Assembly: GCA_016793355.1 (NCBI GenBank)
Contig: JAEUMG010000347.1
Span: 1 to 52,956, forward strand
Direction of reading: 5' to 3'
DNA length: 52,956 nucleotides
Source of the DNA: Hyphomicrobiales bacterium
GTDB taxonomy: Bacteria; Pseudomonadota; Alphaproteobacteria; Rhizobiales; Aestuariivirgaceae
Positions 46,446 to 52,956 of this stretch are shown piece after piece. The notes beneath the pieces were generated by a model, which worked only from the letters and a program-made list of their open reading frames with translations, had not been told where the DNA came from and did no database searches. The position numbers and the translations under genes were made by a program. Every line of letters starts with the position of its first letter. The first letter of the stretch is position 1.

Positions 46446-48737
46446 CTAGGCCGCCAGGGCGCGGCGTACCTTGTCGGTCAGGTCGCTGCGGGTAAACGGC
46501 TTGTTCACCAGTTCAACCGGCTCGGGCAGGCCCTGGATCTGGCGCACCGAGCCCGGCGCATAGCCCGACATGAAGAGGATCTTGAGCTGCGGATTGAGCT
46601 TGCGCGCGCGCTTGGCGAGCTCGGGGCCGTTCATTCCGCCGGCCATGATGACATCCGACAGGATAAGATCGATATCGCTGCGCTGCTCGATCAATTGCAG
46701 TCCTTCCGGTCCGTTTGCGGCTTGCAGTGTTTCGATCCCCATTTCGGAGATCATCGCGGCAGCCACTTCGCGCACCGCTTCATTGTCCTCGACGACGAGT
46801 ACCACGGGTGCGTGGTCCGCTACTGTCGCCGAGTCCGGCGCCGCTTCCGTGAGGATGGCCTCGACAGGAATCGCTGCGGAGGCGAGTACCGGCAGATACA
46901 GCTTGACCGTCGTGCCGTGCCCCACCTCCGAATAGATTCGGATGTGGCCGCCCGACTGCTTCACGAAACCGTAGGTCATGGACAGGCCGAGGCCCGAGCC
47001 TGCCTCCGGGTCCTTCGTCGTGAAGAACGGCTGGAAGACTTTCTCGATATCGCCGGCCGGAATACCGCAACCTGAATCGCTCACGGCGATCTCGACATAG
47101 CGCCCTGGCAGAACCTCTTCATGCTGGTTGCAATAGGTTTCATCGAGGGTCCGGTTGGCCGTCTCGATGACCAGCGATCCGGCCTTTCCGGTCATGGCGT
47201 CGCGGCCGTTTATGGCAAGGTTGAGGATAGCGGTTTCGAGCTGCGTCGGATCGGCGCTCACCGGCCAGACATTGTCGCCGGGCATGATGGTGAGATCGAC
47301 ACGTCCGCCCAATGCATGGCTCAGCATGTCCTGCATGCCGGTGATCAGGCTGTTGATATCGATGGCCTCGTTCTGAAGCGTCTGCTGGCGCGAAAAGGCG
47401 AGCAGCCGGCGGGTCAGGTCGGAACCGCGATCGGTCGCATCGATGGCGGCGCGCAGGCGCTTGGCGGCACGTTCGTCATGGCGCACCAATTGTTCGACAA
47501 GCTGAAGATTGCCCATCACGACCATCAAGAGATTGTTGAAGTCGTGGGCGATGCCGCCGGTCAATTGACCGACCGCCTCCATCTTCTGGGCCTGGAGGTA
47601 TTTTCGTTCGAGAAGCCGGCGGTCGGTGATGCACTGGCAGGTACCGAAGATCGCTTCGACGGTCCCGCCCGGACCGCGCTCGGCCTCGATGTTGCACTGG
47701 AAATAATGCTGTTCGCCGGAGGTGAGCTTGGCGGTGATCTCGAGCTTGGCTGGCGGTGCGCCAAGACGCGCCGACTGGATCGCATCGCGAAAGCGTGCCT
47801 GATCACCCGGGATGATCATTTGTTCGAACATGCCAAGCGTCGGCGGCAGGGCGGAACTCTTGAGGCCCAGCAGGTCGATCATTTCGGCGGAAAGCGTGGA
47901 ACTGCCGTTATCGAGCCGGAGATGGAAACTGCCGATCCGGGCCGCGGCCTGGGAGCGTCGCAGATTCCGTTCGCTGAGGCTTATGCTTTCCAGCGCCATC
48001 ATCTCGCTTTGAATGTTGCGACAGAGCCCCACGACCTTGGCCGGCTTGCCGTCGACCGGATCGCGCACCAGTCCCGCGACGGCCTCGATCCAGAGATATG
48101 ATCCGCTCCTGGTGCGAACCCGGTATTTGGTCTGGAACAGATCGGCGCCGAAAGGCGCGTTGCGGATCTTTTCGTCAAGTGTCTTGTCGAGGTCGTCGGG
48201 ATGGATACGGGCATTGAAATTGACGTAGTCGAGATCGCCCGCGCCTTCCTCGAATCCCAGCATTTCATAGATTTCGGGCGCGATCGTTGTCAGACGTGAG
48301 CGGTAGTCGTAATCCCACAAGGCATAGCCGCCGGAACGCAGGGCAAGCTGCAGCCGGCGCTCATTCTGGATCGCGGTTTCGGCTTCCGCCTGGCTGCCAT
48401 GCCGGCCGATGAGAATCATGAATTCCCTCCCGCCGGCCTGCCACGACTGGGGCGTGAAATGGCTGGTGCGCACTTGCCCCAAAGGGGGCGCGAATGCGAC
48501 CTCGACCCTCTGGGTGCCGGTGATATCGTCGGTCAGGTAGCGCGCAGAGATCGCTCCCGCGCCATATCTCGCAAGCTTCTTGCCGATCACATCTTCCTTG
48601 CGGCAGTTCCAGCGGGCGATGGCTGCGTGTGTGCAGGCGACGACTTCGACCTCGGGCAGGGCGACGATCAGCGTCTCGACATTGGCTATCTCGAAGGCGT
48701 TCGCGAGATCCGCGATCTGGCCGTCGGCCTTGGGCAT
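46446..48737 (-). CDS. Hybrid sensor histidine kinase with PAS domains and receiver
   Basis: 763-residue soluble hybrid kinase with no clear membrane segments. N-terminal part: a PAS-like region ([19 protein letters not shown]), a PAS with PAC segment ([40 protein letters not shown]) and a third PAS ([20 protein letters not shown]). Then a HisKA domain with phosphoacceptor His398 in GGIAHDFNN, an HATPase domain ([32 protein letters not shown]), and a C-terminal receiver with phosphoacceptor Asp695 in [10 protein letters not shown]. It likely passes phosphate between its own domains and on to an unknown partner. The ATG at 48737 is used; upstream in-frame codons overlap divergent gpt. Confidence 0.9.
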   Translation of the reverse strand: MPKADGQIADLANAFEIANVETLIVALPEVEVVACTHAAIARWNCRKEDVIGKKLARYGAGAISARYLTDDITGTQRVEVAFAPPLGQVRTSHFTPQSWQAGGREFMILIGRHGSQAEAETAIQNERRLQLALRSGGYALWDYDYRSRLTTIAPEIYEMLGFEEGAGDLDYVNFNARIHPDDLDKTLDEKIRNAPFGADLFQTKYRVRTRSGSYLWIEAVAGLVRDPVDGKPAKVVGLCRNIQSEMMALESISLSERNLRRSQAAARIGSFHLRLDNGSSTLSAEMIDLLGLKSSALPPTLGMFEQMIIPGDQARFRDAIQSARLGAPPAKLEITAKLTSGEQHYFQCNIEAERGPGGTVEAIFGTCQCITDRRLLERKYLQAQKMEAVGQLTGGIAHDFNNLLMVVMGNLQLVEQLVRHDERAAKRLRAAIDATDRGSDLTRRLLAFSRQQTLQNEAIDINSLITGMQDMLSHALGGRVDLTIMPGDNVWPVSADPTQLETAILNLAINGRDAMTGKAGSLVIETANRTLDETYCNQHEEVLPGRYVEIAVSDSGCGIPAGDIEKVFQPFFTTKDPEAGSGLGLSMTYGFVKQSGGHIRIYSEVGHGTTVKLYLPVLASAAIPVEAILTEAAPDSATVADHAPVVLVVEDNEAVREVAAAMISEMGIETLQAANGPEGLQLIEQRSDIDLILSDVIMAGGMNGPELAKRARKLNPQLKILFMSGYAPGSVRQIQGLPEPVELVNKPFTRSDLTDKVRRALAA

Positions 48738-48871
48738 GGGACCCCCCGGAAGTCTGCAGGTTCCGGGCGAATCTGGGCCCAAAAGGTGAAGCAAGGGTTG
48801 ACCGCGAAACGCGATTGCGACTGGTTTCGCGGCACGGCATAAGCTGGGGTCCTGAGCGATTGGGGGGCGTG

Positions 48872-49369
48872 ATGGACGATAAATGGCAAAAGAGTTTCCC
48901 GGTATCCTGGGACCAGTTTCATCGCGATGCCAGGGCTTTGGCCTGGCGCTTGAGCGGAACCGGCCCATACAGCGCCGTTGTGGCCATTACACGCGGCGGT
49001 CTGGTGCCGGCGGCGATTGTCGCGCGCGAACTCGGTATCCGCGTCATCGAGACGGTCTGCGTCGCTTCCTACGACTACGACAGACAGGGCCATCTCCAGG
49101 TTCTCAAGTCGGTAGGGTCGAGCGTGGTGGGGGCTGCGGGCGGCGAGGGGGTGCTGATCGTCGATGATCTCGTCGATACCGGCGCCACGGCCAAGACGGT
49201 GCGCGAGATGCTGCCCAAGGCGCACTTCGCCACCGTCTACGCCAAGCCGGCAGGTCGCCCCATGGTCGACACTTTCGTAACCGAGGTCAGCCAGGATACC
49301 TGGATTTACCTGCCCTGGGACATGGGATTGCAGTTCTCCCCGCCGATCCGGGACGGCGCCAAGGTTTAG
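48872..49369 (+). CDS. gpt: Xanthine-guanine phosphoribosyltransferase
   Basis: 165-residue purine salvage enzyme joining xanthine or guanine to PRPP. It has the Gpt-type start [20 protein letters not shown], the dipeptide-loop region [20 protein letters not shown] and the PRPP-binding motif [20 protein letters not shown], then [13 protein letters not shown] with the base-binding Trp. The ATG at 48872 follows GGGGGG. It is divergent from the sensor kinase. A tRNA gene begins 10 nt after the stop. Confidence 0.92.
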   Translation: MDDKWQKSFPVSWDQFHRDARALAWRLSGTGPYSAVVAITRGGLVPAAIVARELGIRVIETVCVASYDYDRQGHLQVLKSVGSSVVGAAGGEGVLIVDDLVDTGATAKTVREMLPKAHFATVYAKPAGRPMVDTFVTEVSQDTWIYLPWDMGLQFSPPIRDGAKV

Positions 49370-49379
49370 ACGCACGCAT

Positions 49380-49465
49380 GGCCGCGTGGTGGAATGGTAG
49401 ACACAGCAGACTTAAAATCTGCAGCTCGCAAGGGCGTGCCGGTTCGAGTCCGGCCGCGGCCACCA
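49380..49465 (+). tRNA. tRNA-Leu (anticodon UAA)
   Basis: Cloverleaf readable by eye: 7-bp acceptor stem 49380-49386 with 49455-49461, D-arm, an anticodon loop CTTAAAA with anticodon TAA, a class II long variable arm (CAGCTCGCAAGGGCGTG region), T-arm GCCGG-TTCGAGT-CCGGC, discriminator A and an encoded CCA at 49463-49465. It decodes UUA and UUG. It lies 10 nt after gpt, so it is either co-transcribed or has a promoter inside gpt. Confidence 0.95.
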
Positions 49466-49536
49466 GTCAGGACAGTCTTCCGGGCCTGACGCGGGCTTGC
49501 CGGTCAGCTTGAGAACAAGACAGCATGGGAATTGAT

Positions 49537-49941
49537 ATGACCAAACTATCCGCGATGCGGGTCTATCGCTTGACCGAGGATGCAGCCGGCGAAAGTTCGT
49601 TCACGGATGGGGAACTGGTTCGCTCCCTCAATGATTTCGCGCCACCGGCTTTGCCGTTCTATACCTCCGCGATAGAGAAGGCGTCGGGCTATACCGCGAT
49701 CCGCATTCCGGTCGGCTGGGTCGGGGAGCTGCATCGCTCTCCCTATCGCCAGATGATGTTCTGCTGTGCCGGGGCTCTTAAGGTGACGGCAACCGATGGA
49801 AGCGTGCGGACGGTCCAGGCGGGTGATGCCTGGCTCATGGCCGACAATCATGGGAAAGGCCATCGCAGCGAGGTGGTCTCCGCGGTGGCTTTCGATGCAG
49901 TCATCATCATTCTCGCAGGCCCGGAAAACTCTTCGTTCTAG
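49537..49941 (+). CDS. Cupin-fold protein
   Basis: 134-residue single-domain protein that looks like a cupin beta-barrel: YTAIRIPVGWVGELHRSPYR, MMFCCAGALKVTATDGSVRT and VQAGDAWLMADNHGKGHRSE carry the typical strand pattern with a late His. No signal peptide. Metal ligands are incomplete compared with classic cupins, so it may bind a ligand without catalysis. I prefer the ATG at 49537 (GGGA six nt upstream); an in-frame ATG at 49525 would add four residues. Confidence 0.7.
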   Translation: MTKLSAMRVYRLTEDAAGESSFTDGELVRSLNDFAPPALPFYTSAIEKASGYTAIRIPVGWVGELHRSPYRQMMFCCAGALKVTATDGSVRTVQAGDAWLMADNHGKGHRSEVVSAVAFDAVIIILAGPENSSF

Positions 49942-50121
49942 CGGAAGCCCCGCCGGACGGGGCCGACTGACGGGACTGCGTCGACGGAGCCCTGGTCCAT
50001 CGGCCCTGCTTTGCATCGAGAGAATGCGGATCGACACTTCCGGTTTCCGAAAACTCCATTTGCCCGCGACGGACATTCCGGGTACCATGAAATCATCGCT
50101 CGGCGGGGTGGCGTTGGGTCA

Positions 50122-50346
50122 ATGGACGGGGCTAGGAAACGGGGCAGACCGGCAACCGGCAGGGGCGAGCAGGTCCAGGTCAGGCTGCAGCCCATGTTGT
50201 TGAAGCAGATCGATCTTTGGCGCGGCAACCGGGGCGATGCGCCAAGCCGGCCGGAGGCCATCAGACGCCTGATCCAGCTCGGGCTCGCAGCCCATCCGGC
50301 GCGCCGCCCAAGCCCGCTGCATCATTCACCCGAAGACCCGGACTGA
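50122..50346 (+). CDS. Ribbon-helix-helix-like small DNA-binding protein
   Basis: 74 residues with a basic start (DGARKRGRPATGRGE), a beta-strand QVQVRLQPMLLKQIDLWRGN and a helix pair ending SRPEAIRRLIQLGLA, the spacing of the ribbon-helix-helix fold. Such proteins often act as antitoxins or orphan regulators, but no toxin gene is adjacent. The ATG at 50122 opens the domain; upstream in-frame codons are not family-like and the ribosome site is weak. Confidence 0.7.
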   Translation: MDGARKRGRPATGRGEQVQVRLQPMLLKQIDLWRGNRGDAPSRPEAIRRLIQLGLAAHPARRPSPLHHSPEDPD

Positions 50347-50459
50347 CTCGCCTTGTTTTCCGAATTTTAGGGTTAACCAAAGATTCATCGCGGGCTTTGC
50401 TGCATCGCAAAACACGTGCATAGGCCAAGGTCGCGAGATGGGGCATCTCGGTGGAAGAC

Positions 50460-50564
50460 ATGATACGAAGAGAACCTGTGATTAGCGAACGTGCGATACT
50501 CGCGTTCGTCGGATGCCTCGCCCTGATCGTCGCCGGAATGGCGGTGATGCGCTGGGTCATCTGA
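50460..50564 (+). CDS. 34-residue single-span membrane peptide (candidate)
   Basis: A 35-codon frame encodes a short basic head (IRREPVISER) and a clear transmembrane stretch AILAFVGCLALIVAGMAVM ending RWVI. GGAAG sits just ahead of the ATG, and a terminator-like hairpin with U-run follows 27 nt after the stop. That is the layout of a genuine small-protein gene. I do not recognise a family. Confidence 0.45.
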   Translation: MIRREPVISERAILAFVGCLALIVAGMAVMRWVI

Positions 50565-50590
50565 AGCACGCTGAGAATTGCCGAAGAAAT

Positions 50591-50626
50591 GGCGCTGTCC
50601 CGATTGGAGCGGCGCCCTTTTCTTTT
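50591..50626 (+). terminator. Terminator-like hairpin after the small membrane peptide
   Basis: GGCGC (50591-50595) pairs with GCGCC (50612-50616), extended by G-U pairs inward, and is followed by CTTTTCTTTT. It closes the transcript of the 34-residue ORF. Confidence 0.55.
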
Positions 50627-50736
50627 CCTGCAGGCACGGCACCTTAATCCGTATACAGAGTAATAATTGAAAATTCAGGTTCCCCGGCGCGCGTGGAAGC
50701 CCAAGCTGACGCACAATCAACTGCCACAATTCAAGC

Positions 50737-50840
50737 GTTGACCGGCCGGGGCAGGTCACGCTAGCCTCCGGCCAACCGTGAGGGGAATCGCGGGCAAGAG
50801 AGAGGGGGCGGTGGTCCAATGACCTTGCCCCCTCATTTGT
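50737..50840 (+). ncRNA. Candidate structured RNA or 5' leader ahead of the CDF gene
   Basis: This roughly 360-nt gap without a gene (50565-50924) contains an ordered set of helices. Helix 1 pairs 50744-50749 with 50768-50773 (inner 50753-50755 with 50765-50767, outer 50737-50739 with 50774-50776). Then two mutually exclusive folds compete: a terminator hairpin (50802-50809 with 50827-50834) and a longer-range pair (50779-50783 with 50831-50835 and 50792-50798 with 50824-50830). A weak TTGACC-N17-CTAGCC promoter-like pair at 50738-50766 would instead give an approximately 70-nt sRNA. No family recognised; all by eye. Confidence 0.35.
50802..50840 (+). terminator. Strong intrinsic terminator upstream of the CDF gene
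   Basis: GAGGGGGC (50802-50809) pairs perfectly with GCCCCCTC (50827-50834), with an inner GGTC-CAAT-GACC helix, and is followed by ATTTGTTTTC. It ends either a small RNA or an attenuated CDF leader; the CDF start codon lies 84 nt further on. Confidence 0.65.
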
Positions 50841-50924
50841 TTTCGGCAGGCCTTCTTCCACGGATTCACGTTTCGGCAGTCTCGGCTATGATGCGCGCGG
50901 CGAATCTTGCCTGCGAGGTCAAGC

Positions 50925-51845
50925 GTGTCTCACGACCACCATCACGATCACGGCTTTGGCGGTCATGCGCATGGGCCGGCGAATTACAATCGCGCCTTTG
51001 CAATCGGCATCGCGCTCAATATCGGCTTTGTCGTCATCGAAGCGCTCTACGGTTTCATCGCCAATTCCATGGCGCTGCTCGCTGACGCAGGACACAATCT
51101 TTCCGACGTACTGGGCCTCGTCATCGCCTGGGGCGCGAGCCTCCTCGCCAGGCGCCCGCCGAGCGAGCGCTACACGTATGGATTGCGCAGCACATCCATT
51201 CTCGCCGCTCTTCTGAACGCGGTGTTCCTGCTGGTCGCGACCGGCGGCATCGCCTGGGAAGCGATCCAGCGCTTCGCCGAGCCAGCGCCGGTCGCCGGCC
51301 GCACGGTGATCATCGTCGCGGCGATCGGCATCGCGATCAACGCCATCACCGCCTGGCTCTTTGCTTCGGGCCGCAAGGGCGACATCAACATCAAGGGCGC
51401 CTATCTCCACATGGCGGCGGATGCCGCGGTATCGGCCGGCGTCGTGGTCGCGGGCGCGGTGATCCTGCTGACCGGCTGGGGCTGGGTCGATCCGGCCGTG
51501 AGCCTTGTCATCGCTGCAATCATCGTGTGGGGAACATGGGGGCTCTTCCGCGAATCGATGTCCATGACGCTCGGCGCAGTGCCCGCGGCGATCGACGCGG
51601 CTAAAGTCAAATCCTATCTCGCCGGGCTTCCCGGGGTCGCGCAGGTACACGACCTCCATATCTGGAGCATGAGCACGACCGAAACCGCGCTGACCGCTCA
51701 TCTCGTCATGCCGGCCGGCACGCCGGGCGATGCCTTCCTGACACGGGTGGCCGAGGATCTGTCGAAGCAATTCGCCATCGCGCATCCGACGATCCAGATC
51801 GAATATGGCGACGGCTGCCGGCTCGCGCCCGACACTGTCGTCTAG
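50925..51845 (+). CDS. Cation diffusion facilitator transporter (zinc-type)
   Basis: 306-residue proton-coupled metal exporter of the CzcD/ZnT kind. A His-rich head (SHDHHHDHGFGGHAHGP) precedes six membrane helices. The transport site has two HxxxD pairs, in SMALLADAGHNLSDVLGLVI (TM2) and GAYLHMAADAAVSAGVVVAG (TM5), a combination usual for zinc. The cytoplasmic C-terminal domain contains PGVAQVHDLHIWSMSTTETA. I choose the GTG at 50925 (GAGG six nt upstream); a TTG at 50907 is also in frame. The leader may be attenuated by the hairpins upstream. Confidence 0.92.
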   Translation: MSHDHHHDHGFGGHAHGPANYNRAFAIGIALNIGFVVIEALYGFIANSMALLADAGHNLSDVLGLVIAWGASLLARRPPSERYTYGLRSTSILAALLNAVFLLVATGGIAWEAIQRFAEPAPVAGRTVIIVAAIGIAINAITAWLFASGRKGDINIKGAYLHMAADAAVSAGVVVAGAVILLTGWGWVDPAVSLVIAAIIVWGTWGLFRESMSMTLGAVPAAIDAAKVKSYLAGLPGVAQVHDLHIWSMSTTETALTAHLVMPAGTPGDAFLTRVAEDLSKQFAIAHPTIQIEYGDGCRLAPDTVV

Positions 51846-52570
51846 CGATCCGGGACCCGCGTGGTGACCGCGATGAAGCGGCGGTCGGGGCCCTCGAAGC
51901 CCTGCCGGAACAGGCTCAACAGCACGGCGATGGTCGTCTCGCCGCTCTCGGGGGTGAATACGACCACGTCGGAAATCGCATAGTCGCGCGGGCAGAAGCG
52001 CGATTCGGGGATGGACTTGTCCTGGGCGATCACCCTTGTCTCGCCTTCGGGGCTCGTCAGTTCGAGCTTGAGGCCCTTGACCGGCCCCAGATTGTCGCAC
52101 GCCGCGGCGGGCTCCGGCACGGTGATCGGCGTCAGGCGCAGGTTCCAGGCGCGCTCCGGCATGTTGAAGAAGGCGTTGAGGCGGAAGCGCACCTCGTAGG
52201 GATCGGCGGAGAGCTCGGTCGCCGGATTGCTCACCACCAGAAGGCCGCGCGGCTCGACTGCGAGCTTCTTCAGGATCGGATCGGCCTTGGCCCGGGCCTC
52301 GCCGCGCGCCTGGCTCAAGGGCGTCGCCTCGTCATCGATGCGCCTTCGGATGGGCGTGCCGTCGGCCCAGCTGTCGGTTGCGACATCGATTACGAAGATG
52401 TTGGAATAGGGAAAGCCCGAGCCGTCCTGGACGCCATATTCCTCGAAGGCGAAATATTTGCCGTCGGGCGAAAAGCCGAGGATATCGCGGAAGGCATAGT
52501 CGCCGGCCCTTGCCATTGGAACGGCGATGAGCAGGGCAAAGAGCAAAGTGAGGATGCGGGTCGCGATCAT
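51842..52570 (-). CDS. Secreted DUF2259-family protein
   Basis: 242-residue protein with a signal peptide (TRILTLLFALLIAVPMARAG, cleavage near residue 22) and one DUF2259 domain: FRDILGFSPDGKYFAFEEYG at the mature start, SNIFVIDVATDSWADGTPIR, then a beta-rich region with two Cys (AAACDNLG and RFCPRDY) and the conserved VVVFTPESGETTIAVLLSLF near the end. Function unknown. The ATG at 52570 begins the signal peptide. The stop overlaps the CDF stop by 4 nt (convergent). Confidence 0.8.
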   Translation of the reverse strand: MIATRILTLLFALLIAVPMARAGDYAFRDILGFSPDGKYFAFEEYGVQDGSGFPYSNIFVIDVATDSWADGTPIRRRIDDEATPLSQARGEARAKADPILKKLAVEPRGLLVVSNPATELSADPYEVRFRLNAFFNMPERAWNLRLTPITVPEPAAACDNLGPVKGLKLELTSPEGETRVIAQDKSIPESRFCPRDYAISDVVVFTPESGETTIAVLLSLFRQGFEGPDRRFIAVTTRVPDR

Positions 52571-52657
52571 GGGTCCTTCCAATTCAAGGCGGTTGCCCTT
52601 TTGGGGCACATCTGGCCTATTCCGCCAGCCTCCGGGCTTCAAGGAGAAATCAATTCC

Positions 52658-52956
52658 GTGTCCGCACCCGAAACCAGCACTATCAATCTCGCGAACTGGC
52701 GCCTGCCGCCCTTCAACCGCACGAGCTTCACCCGCGTGCGCGAGATCATCCCCTCCGCCAATATCGGGGCCTCCGGCCAATCGGAGCCACTGCCGCGCGC
52801 CCATCACGACCTGAGCGGCCTGCCGGTCGCCTTGGCCTCGGGCGCCGAGACGACCATCGCAGCCTTTCTCGAAGAGACCTGGACCGATGCGTGGCTGGTC
52901 CTGCATCAGGGCACGGTCCTGCATGAATGGTATCGCAATGCCGAATGCTCGCGCGA
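52658..52956 (+). CDS. Serine hydrolase, beta-lactamase-like (5' part, cut by window end)
   Basis: The first 99 codons of a gene that runs off the window. GTG start at 52658 with AAGGAGA about 11 nt upstream. Sequence: NLANWRLPPFNRTSFTRVRE, IIPSANIGASGQSEPLPRAH, DLSGLPVALASGAETTIAAF, LEETWTDAWLVLHQGTVLHE. This is the N-terminal layout of 6-aminohexanoate-oligomer-hydrolase/EstB-type serine hydrolases; the SxxK active site would lie just beyond the window. Family call is moderate. Confidence 0.7.
   Translation, partial: MSAPETSTINLANWRLPPFNRTSFTRVREIIPSANIGASGQSEPLPRAHHDLSGLPVALASGAETTIAAFLEETWTDAWLVLHQGTVLHEWYRNAECSR

Noticed and set aside
49466..49490. GTCAGG/CCTGAC stem just after the tRNA as its terminator
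   Set aside because: Six-bp stem without a U-run; too weak to call.
49947..49963. GCCCCG/CGGGGC hairpin after the cupin gene
   Set aside because: Stable but not followed by T residues; termination cannot be supported.
50122..50564. Ribbon-helix-helix protein plus the 34-residue membrane peptide as a toxin-antitoxin pair
   Set aside because: The genes are 113 nt apart, not overlapping, and the peptide resembles a generic membrane segment; toxin-antitoxin pairing would be speculation.
50919..52100. A 393-codon minus-strand frame opposite the CDF gene and part of DUF2259
   Set aside because: The plus-strand CDF has all transport motifs; the opposite frame lacks motifs and covers genes in both directions.

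Overview
The window is a gene-dense stretch of a chromosome from an alphaproteobacterium, most likely of the order Hyphomicrobiales (Rhizobiales). The evidence is the F1-ATPase inhibitor zeta (DUF1476) gene beside a purS-purQ-type purine cluster, a DUF6867 gene inside a liv operon, a DUF2585 gene, a carnitine dehydrogenase fused to a thioesterase, and high-GC coding sequence with frequent GTG starts and overlapping stop/start codons. I cannot name a genus. I see no phage, plasmid, insertion sequence or CRISPR array. One degraded locus (22371-22779) and several palindromic intergenic repeats are the only signs of genome rearrangement.

Layout. 38-2051 (minus): purine genes purC-purS-small coiled-coil ORF-purQ. 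2275-5218 (plus): ATPase zeta subunit, an HpcH/HpaI-type aldolase, a nicotinate phosphoribosyltransferase-like protein and a periplasmic L,D-transpeptidase. 5225-6775 (minus): purB behind a stand-alone Lrp/AsnC ligand-binding domain. 6916-8737 (minus): a TadG-like von Willebrand A protein and a small secreted protein. 8924-14609 (minus): a full branched-chain amino-acid-type ABC transporter (livH-M-G-F, DUF6867, livK). 14851-19203 (plus): RND efflux adaptor and pump. 19204-24036: aminotransferase, lipoprotein, FAD-dependent amine oxidase, a wrecked MFS gene, a GcvA-like LysR regulator and a doubtful small ORF.

24042-32386 is a carnitine/betaine catabolic island. L-carnitine dehydrogenase fused to a thioesterase and a BKACE-type dehydrocarnitine cleavage enzyme turn carnitine into glycine betaine. 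An ADP-forming acyl-CoA synthetase, an acyl-CoA dehydrogenase, a CaiD-like hydratase and an SDR probably feed gamma-butyrobetaine, crotonobetaine or D-carnitine into the same route. A CdhR-like GlxA/AraC regulator is divergently transcribed from a near-consensus promoter placed so that its mRNA may be leaderless.

33586-42126 (plus) is a molybdenum hydroxylase cluster of the form II CO-dehydrogenase-like type: coxS-L-M structural genes, coxD (MoxR ATPase), coxE (VWA), two XdhC-type chaperones and a molybdopterin-binding/MobA-like fusion. 42113-49369 holds radC, map, a CinA/MoaB-like protein, a hybrid sensor kinase followed by an LpxH-like phosphatase and a glycosyltransferase, then gpt. A tRNA-Leu(UAA) follows gpt by 10 nt. 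The end of the window has a cupin, a ribbon-helix-helix protein, a 34-residue membrane peptide, a structured intergenic region with a terminator and a competing helix upstream of a zinc-type CDF exporter, a DUF2259 protein and the start of a serine hydrolase cut by the window edge.

The most interesting items are the possible RNA attenuator ahead of the CDF gene, the carnitine island with its possible leaderless regulator, the 40-bp direct repeats around a 24-bp palindrome at 22203-22314, and the form II cox cluster of unknown substrate. Start codons were chosen by family alignment memory and visible ribosome binding sites. No database search was run.
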